In this document: piece after piece, positions 1-7,421 of the stretch
Position numbering within the stretch: position 1 is the first letter of the stretch
Layout of the letters: each line of letters begins with the position of its first letter
Assembly: GCA_015272515.1 (NCBI GenBank)
Contig: JACYLN010000070.1
Span: 1 to 64,000, forward strand
Length of the DNA stretch: 64,000 bases
Source: Leptolyngbyaceae cyanobacterium C42_A2020_001
GTDB lineage: Bacteria; Cyanobacteriota; Cyanobacteriia; Leptolyngbyales; Leptolyngbyaceae
Reading direction: 5' to 3'
Notes under the pieces: model-generated
What the model was told of the DNA's origin: nothing
What the model saw: only the letters and a program-made list of their open reading frames with translations
Database searches by the model: none
Made by a program: the position numbers and the translations under genes

Positions 1-144
1 TTCTGATGAAACCCTACCCCGCTACTCCTTTCAAGCTTTTTGTCCCGTACTGAGGTGAAAGAGGTATAAAAATGAATAAGAGCACAAAAACCTCAGAATT
101 CTAGTACTGTCATTACAGTGCTAAAAACGCATGATGAGCGTTGC

Positions 145-1356
145 ATGGGTATAGACACCGTTGAACAGAGCGCAATTTTATTAGTGGATGACAACCCCAC
201 TAATTTAGGCATCCTGGTTAAAGCGTTAAGTGATGCTGGTTATCAGGTGCGAGTTGCCCAAGATGGCGAAAGCGCGATCGCCCAAACCACTTACGCAAAA
301 CCAGACCTGATTTTGTTAGATGTCATGATGCCGGGAATTGACGGGTTTGAAACCTGTCGTCGGTTGAAAGCGATCGCCACCACCAAAGATGTTCCAGTCA
401 TTTTTATGACAGCTCTTTCAGAAGTGTTCGATAAAATCAAAGGGTTTGAAGTTGGAGCCGTTGACTACATCACTAAACCCTTTGAAATTCAAGAAGTATT
501 GGTGCGAGTGCAAACCCATCTCGCCATTCAAACCCTACAAAACCAACTCCTCGCTCAAAATCAACAACTTCAAGCAGAGATTCGCGAACGTCAAAAAGCC
601 CAAGAAGCGGTTCAGGTTTTTCTCCATGCCGTCTCCCACGACCTACGAAACCCAGTCACAGGCGGACTCATGGTACTGAAAAGCCTGTTAGAAGAAGCCG
701 AATCTGGCACTGGCGCTGCCACCATTTCGCACTCCATTTTGCAACGCATGATTCAGAGCCACGATCGCCAACTCGCACTCATCAACTCGCTTCTAGAAAC
801 CCACTCCAACGACCTGATCGGGATTTCATTACAGCGTGAAGCCGTCAACCTGCATCAACTCGTTGAGCAGCTCGCGGCAGATTGGCAACCCATGCTCAAA
901 AAAGACGACGTAACCCTGCAAAATCAACTATCCAAAGAGTTGCCGTTAGTCTACGCCGACCGCAACCAGCTCTGCCGAGTCTACGAAAACTTGATTGCCA
1001 ACGCATTGAAACACAATCCTCCTGGCTTAACCCTCACCCTCGATGCAAATTCAACTCAGGTACAATCAACCCCCTCTCAATCAGCACAACATTCCCAGCC
1101 TTCCATGCTGCGTTGCACCGTTCAAGACAGTGGCGTTGGTATCTCTCCAGAGCAAACGGCCGATATGTTTGAGCTTTACAAGCGGGGAGAACACGCGCGG
1201 CGTACCGTTGGTCTGGGACTAGGGCTTTATTTATGTCGCCAAATTGTTGCTGCCCACGGTGGACAGATAGGAGTAGAGAGCCAACCAGGGCACGGCTCTA
1301 CATTCTGGTTTACCCTTCCCATCTTTGACAGTTCTACCAAACTCGATAAGCTGTAA
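145..1356 (+). CDS. REC-histidine kinase (soluble two-component hybrid)
   Basis: Soluble sensor kinase with its receiver domain in front. From the ATG at 145 it has 403 residues. The receiver domain covers about 10-125, with the acidic pair D15/D16, phospho-acceptor D59 (LLDVMMPG) and K111. A glutamine-rich linker (about 130-155) follows, predicted to be a coiled coil. The HisKA region carries the H box SHDLRNP with H165. The HATPase domain has an N box (ENLIANALKHN), G1 (DSGVGIS) and G2 (GLGLGLYL). There is no membrane segment or signal peptide, so input probably comes through the receiver domain or a partner. A GTG at 118 would add nine residues; neither start has a strong ribosome site. 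A NarL-type regulator starts 24 bp downstream and is the likely partner. The family call is firm; the signal is unknown. Confidence 0.9.
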   Translation: MGIDTVEQSAILLVDDNPTNLGILVKALSDAGYQVRVAQDGESAIAQTTYAKPDLILLDVMMPGIDGFETCRRLKAIATTKDVPVIFMTALSEVFDKIKGFEVGAVDYITKPFEIQEVLVRVQTHLAIQTLQNQLLAQNQQLQAEIRERQKAQEAVQVFLHAVSHDLRNPVTGGLMVLKSLLEEAESGTGAATISHSILQRMIQSHDRQLALINSLLETHSNDLIGISLQREAVNLHQLVEQLAADWQPMLKKDDVTLQNQLSKELPLVYADRNQLCRVYENLIANALKHNPPGLTLTLDANSTQVQSTPSQSAQHSQPSMLRCTVQDSGVGISPEQTADMFELYKRGEHARRTVGLGLGLYLCRQIVAAHGGQIGVESQPGHGSTFWFTLPIFDSSTKLDKL

Positions 1357-1380
1357 TGCATTACCCGAATCGCGGTTGCT

Positions 1381-2019
1381 ATGGAAACGCCTCTAAGAAT
1401 TCTGATTGTTGAAGATGACCCCATGATCCAGCTTGGACTGGAGCGCATCTTGTCGTCCCATCCCCGATTTCAAATCGTTGAAATCGTTGAGGACGGTTAC
1501 TTAGGGGTGATAGCTGCCCTGAAGCACAAGCCGGATCTCATCATCATGGACATTGGCTTACCTCGAAAAGACGGAATTGCAGCCACCGACGAGCTGAAAA
1601 AGCAATTGCCAGATGTGCGCGTGGTGATGCTAACCTCTCACATGGATAAAACAGAAGTGTTAGCAGCCCTTGCCAGTGGGGCAGATGCCTACTGCGTCAA
1701 AGGTGCCAGTATTGAGCAAATGCTAGCCGCGATCGCCGCCGCAGAATCAGGAGCCGCCTACCTCGACCCACAAGTGGCAAGGTCAGTACTAGAAAGCCTC
1801 AAACCCCCTGTGCCGGATGTCAATATTGGACAATTAACCCAGCGAGAGATGGACGTGCTCAAGTTGCTGGTAGAAGGGAAAAACAACACCGAAATTGGAG
1901 AATCTCTCTATCTCAGCCCCAATACGGTCAAAACCCACGTTCGGGGAATTATGAACAAATTAGCAGTCGATGATCGAGTCCAAGCGGCAGTCGTAGCGCT
2001 ACGGGCAGGACTGGTTTAA
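1381..2019 (+). CDS. NarL/FixJ-family response regulator
   Basis: DNA-binding response regulator of 212 residues. The N-terminal receiver domain (about 5-122) has acidic residues E11/D12/D13 and phospho-acceptor D57 (IIMDIGLP). The C-terminal LuxR-type helix-turn-helix (about 150-210) shows LTQREMDVLKLL and the recognition segment SPNTVKTHV. It lies 24 bp after the REC-kinase gene on the same strand, so the two are probably co-transcribed and form a cognate pair. Its targets cannot be read from this window. Confidence 0.92.
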   Translation: METPLRILIVEDDPMIQLGLERILSSHPRFQIVEIVEDGYLGVIAALKHKPDLIIMDIGLPRKDGIAATDELKKQLPDVRVVMLTSHMDKTEVLAALASGADAYCVKGASIEQMLAAIAAAESGAAYLDPQVARSVLESLKPPVPDVNIGQLTQREMDVLKLLVEGKNNTEIGESLYLSPNTVKTHVRGIMNKLAVDDRVQAAVVALRAGLV

Positions 2020-2146
2020 GGGAAATATGGCTGGTTGGAGATTGGCGGTTAAAGACTGGCAATGGGGAACTGGGAATCGGGGATAGGGTGTAAGGAAGGT
2101 GAAGGGGGAAGCAGTAATCTCAAATCTTTCTGCCTCCTGTCTTCTC
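2020..2146. repeat. G-rich degenerate short repeats
   Basis: This spacer between two convergent genes is G-rich, with loosely repeated units such as GGGGAACTGGGAATCGGGGA. It resembles the degenerate short tandem repeats common between cyanobacterial genes. The open frames through it look like chance. Confidence 0.4.
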
Positions 2147-2344
2147 CTAAGCTAATAGACCCAACTTCTTACCGTTATCTCGGGCCAGACGGATCATGCT
2201 TTGGCGCTGGGTGCGATCAATGCCGCAGCGATCGCAAAACTTGGTGATAATCTGCGCGTGCAATGCGATCGCTTGTCCCCGCAACCGCACAAATTTGGCA
2301 TCTCCCATTAAACGACGAAACACAACCACAATTGGTGCAAACAT
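2147..2344 (-). CDS. conserved small cyanobacterial protein, unknown function
   Basis: A 65-residue basic protein preceded by a good ribosome site (GTTAGGAGCTT, 2349-2359, minus strand). It begins MFAPIVVVFRRLMG and contains ALHAQIITKFCDRCGID, followed by a basic RLARDNGKKLG tail. The pattern looks familiar as a short protein conserved across cyanobacteria, but I do not know a function. It has no signal peptide and no full transmembrane helix. Its neighbour psb34 is on the same strand about 220 bp upstream, with a strong hairpin between them, so the two are probably separate transcripts. The codon use and ribosome site make it a real gene. Confidence 0.75.
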   Translation of the reverse strand: MFAPIVVVFRRLMGDAKFVRLRGQAIALHAQIITKFCDRCGIDRTQRQSMIRLARDNGKKLGLLA

Positions 2345-2500
2345 TTTTCAAGCTCCTAACAATCGAGAGTTGCGATGAGTCATGGCGAGAGAACGATTTT
2401 GCGTTACAAAAGTTCATCTCATAGTTATTACGTCAGCCGTTAAGCCACTGCTTACGCAATTTTTTGTGACAAAACTTTGACAAAACTGGGCTTTCACGGA

Positions 2501-2535
2501 CTATGCAGGTTTGCAGGGATCTTTAACCTGCATAG
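2501..2535. terminator. strong hairpin downstream of psb34
   Basis: A perfect 11-bp inverted repeat, CTATGCAGGTT (2501-2511) and AACCTGCATAG (2525-2535), has a 13-nt loop. It sits about 30 bp after the psb34 stop, where a terminator or transcript-stabilising stem would be. No clear U-run follows on the minus strand, so a classical intrinsic terminator is not certain. Confidence 0.5.
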
Positions 2536-2566
2536 CAATGAACAAAACGACAAATAAGTTCAGAAA

Positions 2567-2734
2567 CTAGCCAACCGAGATTGCGGTTAAAAACAGCGTT
2601 GCAACAACCAAAGTGGCAACCGCACCTTGCCATAAATACTGACTTTGTTGGTACTCAGAGGGGAATTCAGCGTAGTAAACCGCAGGCTCAGAAGCGTAGT
2701 TGTTAAACAATCCTTGTTCGTTAACGGTTTTCAT
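2567..2734 (-). CDS. psb34: Psb34, ssl1498-family light-harvesting-like protein
   Basis: A 55-residue single-helix membrane protein of the ssl1498/Psb34 family, whose members associate with photosystem II assembly intermediates and resemble Hlips. The N-terminus has the family pattern (MKTVNEQGLFNNYASEP, then YYAEFPSEYQQ). It ends in one transmembrane helix (about 33-53, WQGAVATLVVATLFLTAIS). The ATG at 2734 is chosen because GAGGTAA lies 7 nt upstream and because the family starts here. An in-frame longer reading to 2806 has no support. Expected location is the thylakoid membrane. Confidence 0.83.
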   Translation of the reverse strand: MKTVNEQGLFNNYASEPAVYYAEFPSEYQQSQYLWQGAVATLVVATLFLTAISVG

Positions 2735-2827
2735 TTGAGTTACCTCGCTGTGGTTATGTAAATTAATGTAAACCAGTTTGTAACAATTTGTCAAGAAAAT
2801 TTGCAATAAAAAAAGGTCTATGCTAAC

Positions 2828-2860
2828 AAAAAGCCTAAACCCTTTAATCAGTAAGGTTTA
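2828..2860 (-). terminator. probable intrinsic terminator of aroE
   Basis: Read on the minus strand, the arms TAAACC(TT) (2855-2860 side) and (AAG)GGTTTA (2836-2841 side) form a short stem, followed after AGGC by TTTTT (2828-2832). The position, 16-48 bp after the aroE stop, fits the end of the minDE-aroE transcript. Confidence 0.5.
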
Positions 2861-2875
2861 TGAGTGTGTAGAACG

Positions 2876-3736
2876 TTACAGTTTGAGGTGCTGATGCAGC
2901 GATCGCCGCATCACATCCACGGGAATGGCTTGATCAAGCCATTGCTCTAATGCCGCTGCCCCCTGCTGCACCAGCATCTCTGACCCATCGAGCGTGGTTG
3001 CGCCGTAGTGGGCGGCATATTGCAAAAACAGCGTGGGACTGGGAGTGTAAATTAGGTCGTAAGCAATCGCGCCGGGTCGCAGATGCAGCAGTTGCTCCAG
3101 CGAAATTGGGGATTGCTCCACGTTGGGATACATCCCAATGGGTGTAGTGTTTACAATCAGCCCAGCCGTGGGCAACAGATTTGGTAATGCTTCCCAGAGG
3201 TGCGTTTGTAAATGCACCACCAACGCAGAATGGGCCCAACTGTCTTGAAAGTGTGCCAACTTGGCGCGATCGCGTCCAACCACACGCACGCTGGCACATC
3301 CCAACTCTGCACATCCAGCAACCACCGCCCGCGCCGCACCGCCAATGCCCAAAATCAACGCTTCTGTTTGGCTCCAGTCTGATTTCAGCGATCGCAAAGG
3401 AGCCAAAAAGCCCGCTACATCAGTATTAGTTCCATGCCATCCCGTCTCGCCCCGCCAGACCGTATTCACCGCTCCAACTGCCTGTGCTAATGGTGAAATA
3501 TCAGATAACAGGCGCATAATGCTCTGCTTGTGGGGGATGGTGACATTAAACCCCTGCACCCCAATCGCCCCAAACCCAACCAATGCCTGACTTAAATCTT
3601 CCGGCTTGACGGGAAACGGCAAGTAGACATAATCAACGCCTAACTGCGCGATCGCCGCATTGTGCATGGTCGGCGACAGGGAATGCTCAATTGGGTGCCC
3701 AATTACCCCTAAAAGTTTAGTCGTTCCAGTAATCAC
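2876..3736 (-). CDS. aroE: shikimate dehydrogenase
   Basis: NADP-dependent reduction of 3-dehydroshikimate to shikimate, the fourth shikimate-pathway step. The 286 residues match the family length. The substrate domain shows SLSPTMHN (19-26), NVTIPHK with catalytic K70, and NTDVAGF with D106. The NADP domain has the glycine loop GIGGAARAV (about 130) and NTTPIGMYP. Its start lies only 3 bp after the minE stop, so it is very likely translated from the min transcript. That pairing of aroE with minDE is a feature of the locus rather than a functional link I can show. Confidence 0.95.
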   Translation of the reverse strand: MITGTTKLLGVIGHPIEHSLSPTMHNAAIAQLGVDYVYLPFPVKPEDLSQALVGFGAIGVQGFNVTIPHKQSIMRLLSDISPLAQAVGAVNTVWRGETGWHGTNTDVAGFLAPLRSLKSDWSQTEALILGIGGAARAVVAGCAELGCASVRVVGRDRAKLAHFQDSWAHSALVVHLQTHLWEALPNLLPTAGLIVNTTPIGMYPNVEQSPISLEQLLHLRPGAIAYDLIYTPSPTLFLQYAAHYGATTLDGSEMLVQQGAAALEQWLDQAIPVDVMRRSLHQHLKL

Positions 3737-3739
3737 AGG

Positions 3740-4237
3740 TCAGGTAACCGATTCAGATTTGGGTGATTCTGTGACATCCGAGGATGCTTCAGGCAAGGAA
3801 GATGGGGCAATTTCTGATGCAGCCTTTTCAGAATGGGGCGCGCTCTCAGTTTCAGCATGATCAGGCTCAGAAGAATCCGGTGCGATTTCTGAATCCGGGC
3901 TGGTTGATTCACCCACTTTATCCAACGAAATGTCTGGAATCGCAACATTTGCCGTCTCTGGCCGATCTGGCTCAGTAGAAGTATGCACCCGTCGAATCGG
4001 TAAGTTGGCAATCAGAGCCGTGCTGCGCTGATTACTCTCCAGAGAGAACTCCATCGCTTCAGTGTCTAACTCCACATAGCGTGACACCACTTCTAAAATT
4101 TCTTTTCGCATCGATTCAATCATTTGGGGCGACAGATCGGTGCGATCGTGGGCCAAGACAAGCCGCAGCCGATTTTTTACCTGTTGGCGGCTATTGTCTG
4201 AGCGAGAGAAAATACGTTCTAGAAATTCAAGCAGCAT
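3740..4237 (-). CDS. minE: MinE with long acidic C-terminal tail
   Basis: Topological specificity factor that stimulates the MinD ATPase and drives Min oscillation. Residues 1-12 ([12 protein letters not shown]) form the amphipathic membrane-targeting helix. The MinD-binding segment follows (about 16-33, [18 protein letters not shown]), then the dimerisation region to about residue 80. Bacterial and cyanobacterial MinE is usually about 85-100 residues, whereas this one has 165. Residues from about 85 to the end are a Ser/Glu/Pro/Asp-rich, probably disordered tail. It lies 138 bp after minD, with a heptamer repeat array between, and 3 bp before aroE. The core assignment is firm; the role of the tail is unknown. 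Confidence 0.92.
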   Translation of the reverse strand: MLLEFLERIFSRSDNSRQQVKNRLRLVLAHDRTDLSPQMIESMRKEILEVVSRYVELDTEAMEFSLESNQRSTALIANLPIRRVHTSTEPDRPETANVAIPDISLDKVGESTSPDSEIAPDSSEPDHAETESAPHSEKAASEIAPSSLPEASSDVTESPKSESVT

Positions 4238-4254
4238 GGAGTGTAGGGGGAGTT

Positions 4255-4324
4255 AGTGCTGAGGACTGAGTGCTGAGGACTGAGTGCTGAGGACTGAGTG
4301 CTGAGTGCTGAGTGCTGAGTGCTG
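4255..4324. repeat. heptanucleotide tandem repeat, 10 units
   Basis: Ten consecutive 7-nt units run without a break: AGTGCTG and AGGACTG alternate three times, then AGTGCTG occurs four times. The array fills half of the minD-minE spacer. It is of the short tandemly repeated repetitive (STRR) type known from cyanobacteria. The 14-nt super-unit at one end suggests stepwise duplication. Confidence 0.93.
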
Positions 4325-4375
4325 AGTAGAGTAAGGTTTATACGCCTAAATTAGGAGGATTGACGATTGACTAGC

Positions 4376-5197
4376 TTATTTAGAAGACTTTTTGCCAATG
4401 GGGGTTGTTAACACTCGACGCAACCGCGAGAAGAAGCCATCGTTGGGAGCGGTGAAGTCCAGAAACTCGACACTTTCTCCTTCTAGTCGTCGAGCGATGT
4501 TATCAAATGCCGTGCCAGCCAGGGAAGGCGTTTCTGCCAACACCAATGGTTCGCCCTTATTGGTGGACACAATCACACGTTCATCATCCGGCACAATCCC
4601 AATTAAAGGAACTGCCAGAATTTCCTGCACATCTTCAACCGTCATCATGTCGTTTGCCTGCACCATTGCCGGACGTAACCGATTCACAATCAGGCGAATT
4701 TGCTTGATGTTGTTCGCTTCTAGCAATCCCACTACGCGATCGGCATCTCGCACGGCAGCAATTTCTGGTGTGGTGACGATCAAGGCTTCTTTGGCAGCCG
4801 CGATCGCGTTCTGAAACCCCATCTCAATTCCCGCCGGACAATCCACCAGCACATAGTTAAATGCTTTCGCGAGCGCATTCACCAGTTGCTTCATCTGATC
4901 CGGTCTTACCGCATCCTTCGTGCGATTTTGCGCCGCAGGAAGCAGCATCAAATTGGGATGTCGTTTGTCCTTGACTAAAGCCTGCTCCAGCCGACACTGC
5001 CCCGCCAGCACATCCACAGCGGTATACACCACCCGATTCTCCAGCCCCAGCAACAGATCGAGGTTCCGCAAACCAAAGTCCGCATCGATCACAATCACCT
5101 TGTGACCTCGCTTTGCTAAAGCCATCCCCAAATTGGCGGTTGTGGTTGTTTTCCCCACTCCCCCCTTACCAGACGTAACAACAATGACGCGACTCAT
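4376..5197 (-). CDS. minD: septum site-determining ATPase MinD
   Basis: Membrane-cycling ATPase that recruits MinC to the membrane and is released by MinE. The 273 residues begin with the deviant Walker A motif (KGGVGKTT, residues 11-18; signature K11 and catalytic K16). The segments VIDADFGLRNLD (switch I region) and VLVDCPAGIE (Walker B) follow. The C-terminus carries the basic amphipathic membrane-targeting helix (about 255-270, FFSRLRRVLTTPIG). It is followed on the same strand by minE and aroE. minC is not adjacent: the pentapeptide gene and a MITE-like element lie in between. Confidence 0.97.
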   Translation of the reverse strand: MSRVIVVTSGKGGVGKTTTTANLGMALAKRGHKVIVIDADFGLRNLDLLLGLENRVVYTAVDVLAGQCRLEQALVKDKRHPNLMLLPAAQNRTKDAVRPDQMKQLVNALAKAFNYVLVDCPAGIEMGFQNAIAAAKEALIVTTPEIAAVRDADRVVGLLEANNIKQIRLIVNRLRPAMVQANDMMTVEDVQEILAVPLIGIVPDDERVIVSTNKGEPLVLAETPSLAGTAFDNIARRLEGESVEFLDFTAPNDGFFSRLRRVLTTPIGKKSSK

Positions 5198-5533
5198 GGA
5201 ATGAGATTAATCACTAAACAACTAAACGCTTGCCCTAACCCACGGAAACGCCCTGAGTTATACAACCATATCAAAACTGCTTTCCTTATACTCGAAAAGC
5301 GGCAAGATAGCGATGGGAATTCGATGCAGCCTTGCAGATCTCTTCCTAAATCCCTCTCCTGACAGGCTACCGTGTATATAGATCTCGTTAGGAATGGGAA
5401 TTTAATAAAACTGCATTTTGTAGGGTGTGTTAGGCGCTAGCCGTAACGCACCAATCCTTTGAGGCGATGCGTTACGCTGCGCTAACACATCCTACCTAAG
5501 AATTCGGAGTTATCTAATCCACGCTCCTTAGCA
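5198..5533. other. minD upstream spacer
   Basis: A 336-bp spacer between the pentapeptide gene and minD. It holds the MITE-like inverted repeat at 5420-5495 and otherwise no gene that I can support. If minD has its own promoter, it is probably in 5200-5400, which is relatively AT-rich, but I see no convincing boxes. Confidence 0.5.
5420..5495. mobile_element. MITE-like inverted repeat (76 bp)
   Basis: The left arm (GTAGGGTGTGTTAGGCGC...GTAACGCACC) and the right arm, read in reverse complement (GTAGGATGTGTTAGCGC...GTAACGCATC), match over about 30 nt with few differences. The whole element folds into one long hairpin. Elements with these GTAGGGTGTGTTAGGCG ends are widespread between cyanobacterial genes. 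No coding capacity is present. Confidence 0.75.
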
Positions 5534-5569
5534 TCAAGGGAGTGGCACCCCAGCTAATCTCAGTGCCTA
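5534..5569 (-). pseudogene. orphaned C-terminal codons of the pentapeptide protein
   Basis: After the amber codon at 5567-5569 the same frame continues GCA CTG AGA TTA GCT GGG GTG CCA CTC CCT and then TGA. It encodes ALRLAGVPLP. With one sense codon in place of TAG the end would read AIVP-x-ALRLAGVPLP, a hydrophobic end that seems complete. I read it as a recent nonsense mutation or a readthrough site; the family comparison is from memory. Confidence 0.55.
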
Positions 5570-6886
5570 GGGAACAATTGCTTTTGCCGCTTCACTCACG
5601 GTCGTCTCTCTCGCTTTCGTCGCCAGGGTTTGTCCCCAACCCACCAGTTTGCCCATCACGGTTGGGTTACTCTTTGCCTGGTTCGCCAGATCCGTTGCCA
5701 CTTGCTCTTGAGCCACCTCAGCCGTTACGCCAGTCCTCTGCAACTGGTTCAACAACTCCTGAATCTGCCCTGCCGCCTGAGACAAATCCTGACTCATGTT
5801 GATAAATTGAACATTCGATTGCTGACTTCCAGCTTGAGCGGTGTCTATAAAATTGCCAATGTTTGAGCCGCGCATATCGTACTTGGGGGCTTGATTTTCT
5901 GCCATGACTTGAATAACTCCCATCAGTTGAGTATTGTCCTGTCGTTTTGCTGCCATCTCTTCTCGGTAAAACGCGAGTTGTTCTCCTTGAAGCTGAAGCT
6001 GCAATTCATATCTCGCTTCAAGGGTTGTCAATGCCACCTCGTATTCTTGCTTGAGAAATTTCTCGACTTCCGCTTTGTCAGCTTCTGGTGGAGCGTTCAC
6101 CCGCACCACAAACGCCCCATCATTTTTGTTTTCAATCGCCTGAATCGACAGTTCCGCTCCATCCGCCTCCACCCGCAACTTTTCCAACGAAATCAATAAA
6201 GCCTGCCAATCCACCCCGTTGCGGAAAATCAAGTCAACTGTAGTGAGCGCTCTCTGAAACAGCTTGGTGAATTCCCCCGGTGCAAAGTTGCGATTTGGGT
6301 CACTGGGTCGTCGCTCCTGATCCGGATATTTCAGATAAATGTAGTCACACTGGACATCATCCAGCTTCGTTTGACTGTTGATGTTCCAGTCTTCAATACA
6401 AGCTCCAGTGAATACAGCTCCGGTGAAATTTGTCTCAAGTGCTTGAATTCTAGAAAGGTCTGCTCCGCTGAGGTCTTTGCCGCTGAGGTCTTTGCCGCTG
6501 AGGTCTTTGCCGCTGAGGTTTGCCCTGCTGAGGTTTGCCCTGCTAAAGTCTGCCCTGCTGAAGTTTGCCCTGCTGAGGTCTGCCCCGCTGAGGTTTGCCC
6601 ATTTAAGGTTTGCCCTACTGAGGTGTGACTCACTGAGGTTTGCGCATCTAAGGTTTGCGCTACCGAAGTTCGCCTCGCTGAGGTCTGTCTTGCTGAGGTC
6701 TACCCCGCTGAGGAATGCCTCGTTGAGGTCTGCCTTGCTAAGGTTTGCCCCGTTGAGGTTTATTTCGGCTGTTGGATTGTTTCTACGCCATTTGTTCCAA
6801 CCACTGATGCCTTGCTTCAGCCGTTCAAGCTGTTCCTCGTTTGCCACAGGGGGTTCCTTTGCCATCAGAGCGAGTGTCTTGTCCAT
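5567..6886 (-). CDS. pentapeptide-repeat protein inserted in min locus, C-terminus cut by amber codon
   Basis: A 439-residue protein. Residues about 13-35 (ANEEQLERLKQG..WNKWR) form a short head also present in the second pentapeptide protein at 40.2 kb. A(D/N)LSX pentapeptide repeats fill about 40-155 and should fold as a quadrilateral beta helix. A mixed region follows (CIEDWNINSQTKLDDVQCDYIYLK, about 172-195), then a charged segment of about 280-350 that may form a coiled coil. The last domain (about 370-439) starts VQFINMSQDLSQAAGQIQELLNQL, a type of tail I associate with cyanobacterial multidomain proteins. The TAG stop at 5567-5569 is followed in frame by ten codons (ALRLAGVPLP) and TGA at 5534-5536, which reads like the usual end of that tail. 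Function unknown. Confidence 0.85.
   Translation of the reverse strand: MDKTLALMAKEPPVANEEQLERLKQGISGWNKWRRNNPTAEINLNGANLSKADLNEAFLSGVDLSKTDLSEANFGSANLRCANLSESHLSRANLKWANLSGADLSRANFSRADFSRANLSRANLSGKDLSGKDLSGKDLSGADLSRIQALETNFTGAVFTGACIEDWNINSQTKLDDVQCDYIYLKYPDQERRPSDPNRNFAPGEFTKLFQRALTTVDLIFRNGVDWQALLISLEKLRVEADGAELSIQAIENKNDGAFVVRVNAPPEADKAEVEKFLKQEYEVALTTLEARYELQLQLQGEQLAFYREEMAAKRQDNTQLMGVIQVMAENQAPKYDMRGSNIGNFIDTAQAGSQQSNVQFINMSQDLSQAAGQIQELLNQLQRTGVTAEVAQEQVATDLANQAKSNPTVMGKLVGWGQTLATKARETTVSEAAKAIVP
6466..6510. repeat. three identical 15-bp units inside the pentapeptide gene
   Basis: The 15-mer CGCTGAGGTCTTTGC occurs three times in tandem without any change. Each copy encodes one pentapeptide unit GKDLS on the minus strand. 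Exact identity, in contrast to the varied flanking repeats, indicates a recent tandem expansion. Confidence 0.93.
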
Positions 6887-6948
6887 CTAATATGCTTTAT
6901 TCAACTCAAAACCGCCAGATCTGCTAAACCTCGGAGTTTTGAGTGCCT

Positions 6949-7051
6949 CAGGAGTTACGCACTTGCCCCCTAAATCCCCCAATTCTGGGGGACTTCAATC
7001 TTATTCCCCCCAAATTTGGGGGGCGAAAAAGATTCAACTGCGTAAGTCCTG
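6949..7051. mobile_element. MITE-like element, CAGGA(G/C)TTACGCA ends
   Basis: The ends CAGGAGTTACGCA (6949-6961) and TGCGTAAGTCCTG (7039-7051) are inverted repeats with one mismatch. The interior holds two palindromic C/G-rich cores (CCCCCTAAATCCCCCAATT...GGGGG and CCCCCCAAATTTGGGGGG). It is non-coding, about 103 bp, and of a type repeated widely in cyanobacterial genomes. Confidence 0.72.
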
Positions 7052-7213
7052 GGCTTGTTGACGGTAATGTTCAATTTTTGGATAAAAACTCCGAGGTTTG
7101 CGCCGAAGTTTTCTGCTGCAAACGCGATCGCTCCCACTTTCAAGATGATTACAGTCCAAAACGCGATCGTTGCGGCTTTGAACTCAAAGATTGCGCGATG
7201 TACCACTATTTCG

Positions 7214-7317
7214 CCCTCACCTCCCCAACCCTCCTCTCCCAAATCTGGGTGAGGAGGGAGTCTAAACCCTTTCTGGCTCTCTTCTCTCAACGTTGGGAGA
7301 AGGGCTGGGGATGAGGG
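7214..7317. mobile_element. MITE-like inverted repeat, CCCTCA ends
   Basis: The left arm (CCCTCACCTCCCCAACCCTC...) and the right arm, read in reverse complement (CCCTCATCCCCAGCCC TTCTCCC), match imperfectly over about 25 nt. A second inner palindrome (CTCCCAAATCTGGGTGAGGAG) is present. It is non-coding. Confidence 0.6.
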
Positions 7318-7421
7318 CAGATGCAGTATTGAAGGAAACTTCAAGAAAGTCGCACATCGCGTAAAGATTGCGGGTCTGAACTTGGAGCTTCCAGCCCCGA
7401 TTCTGGCTGAGACTTCATCGC

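Larger units (their letters stand above)
6887..7421. other. minC-pentapeptide gene spacer
   Basis: A 535-bp spacer holding two MITE-like elements (6949-7051 and 7214-7317). Long open frames cross it on both strands, but they run through the repeats and lack ribosome sites. I see no gene here. Confidence 0.6.

Noticed and set aside
6331-6890. Repetitive frames within the pentapeptide gene (for example AGQTS or FALLR repeats)
   Set aside because: These are shadows of the periodic 15-bp coding repeat in other frames, not genes.
5420-7051. Composite transposon carrying the pentapeptide gene
   Set aside because: The flanking elements (5420-5495 and 6949-7051) belong to different families with different ends, and no transposase is present.
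6943-7344. Two overlapping open frames of more than 120 codons between the pentapeptide gene and minC
   Set aside because: They run through two MITE-like repeats, lack ribosome sites, and their translations reflect the repeat sequence (Pro/Gly-rich blocks).
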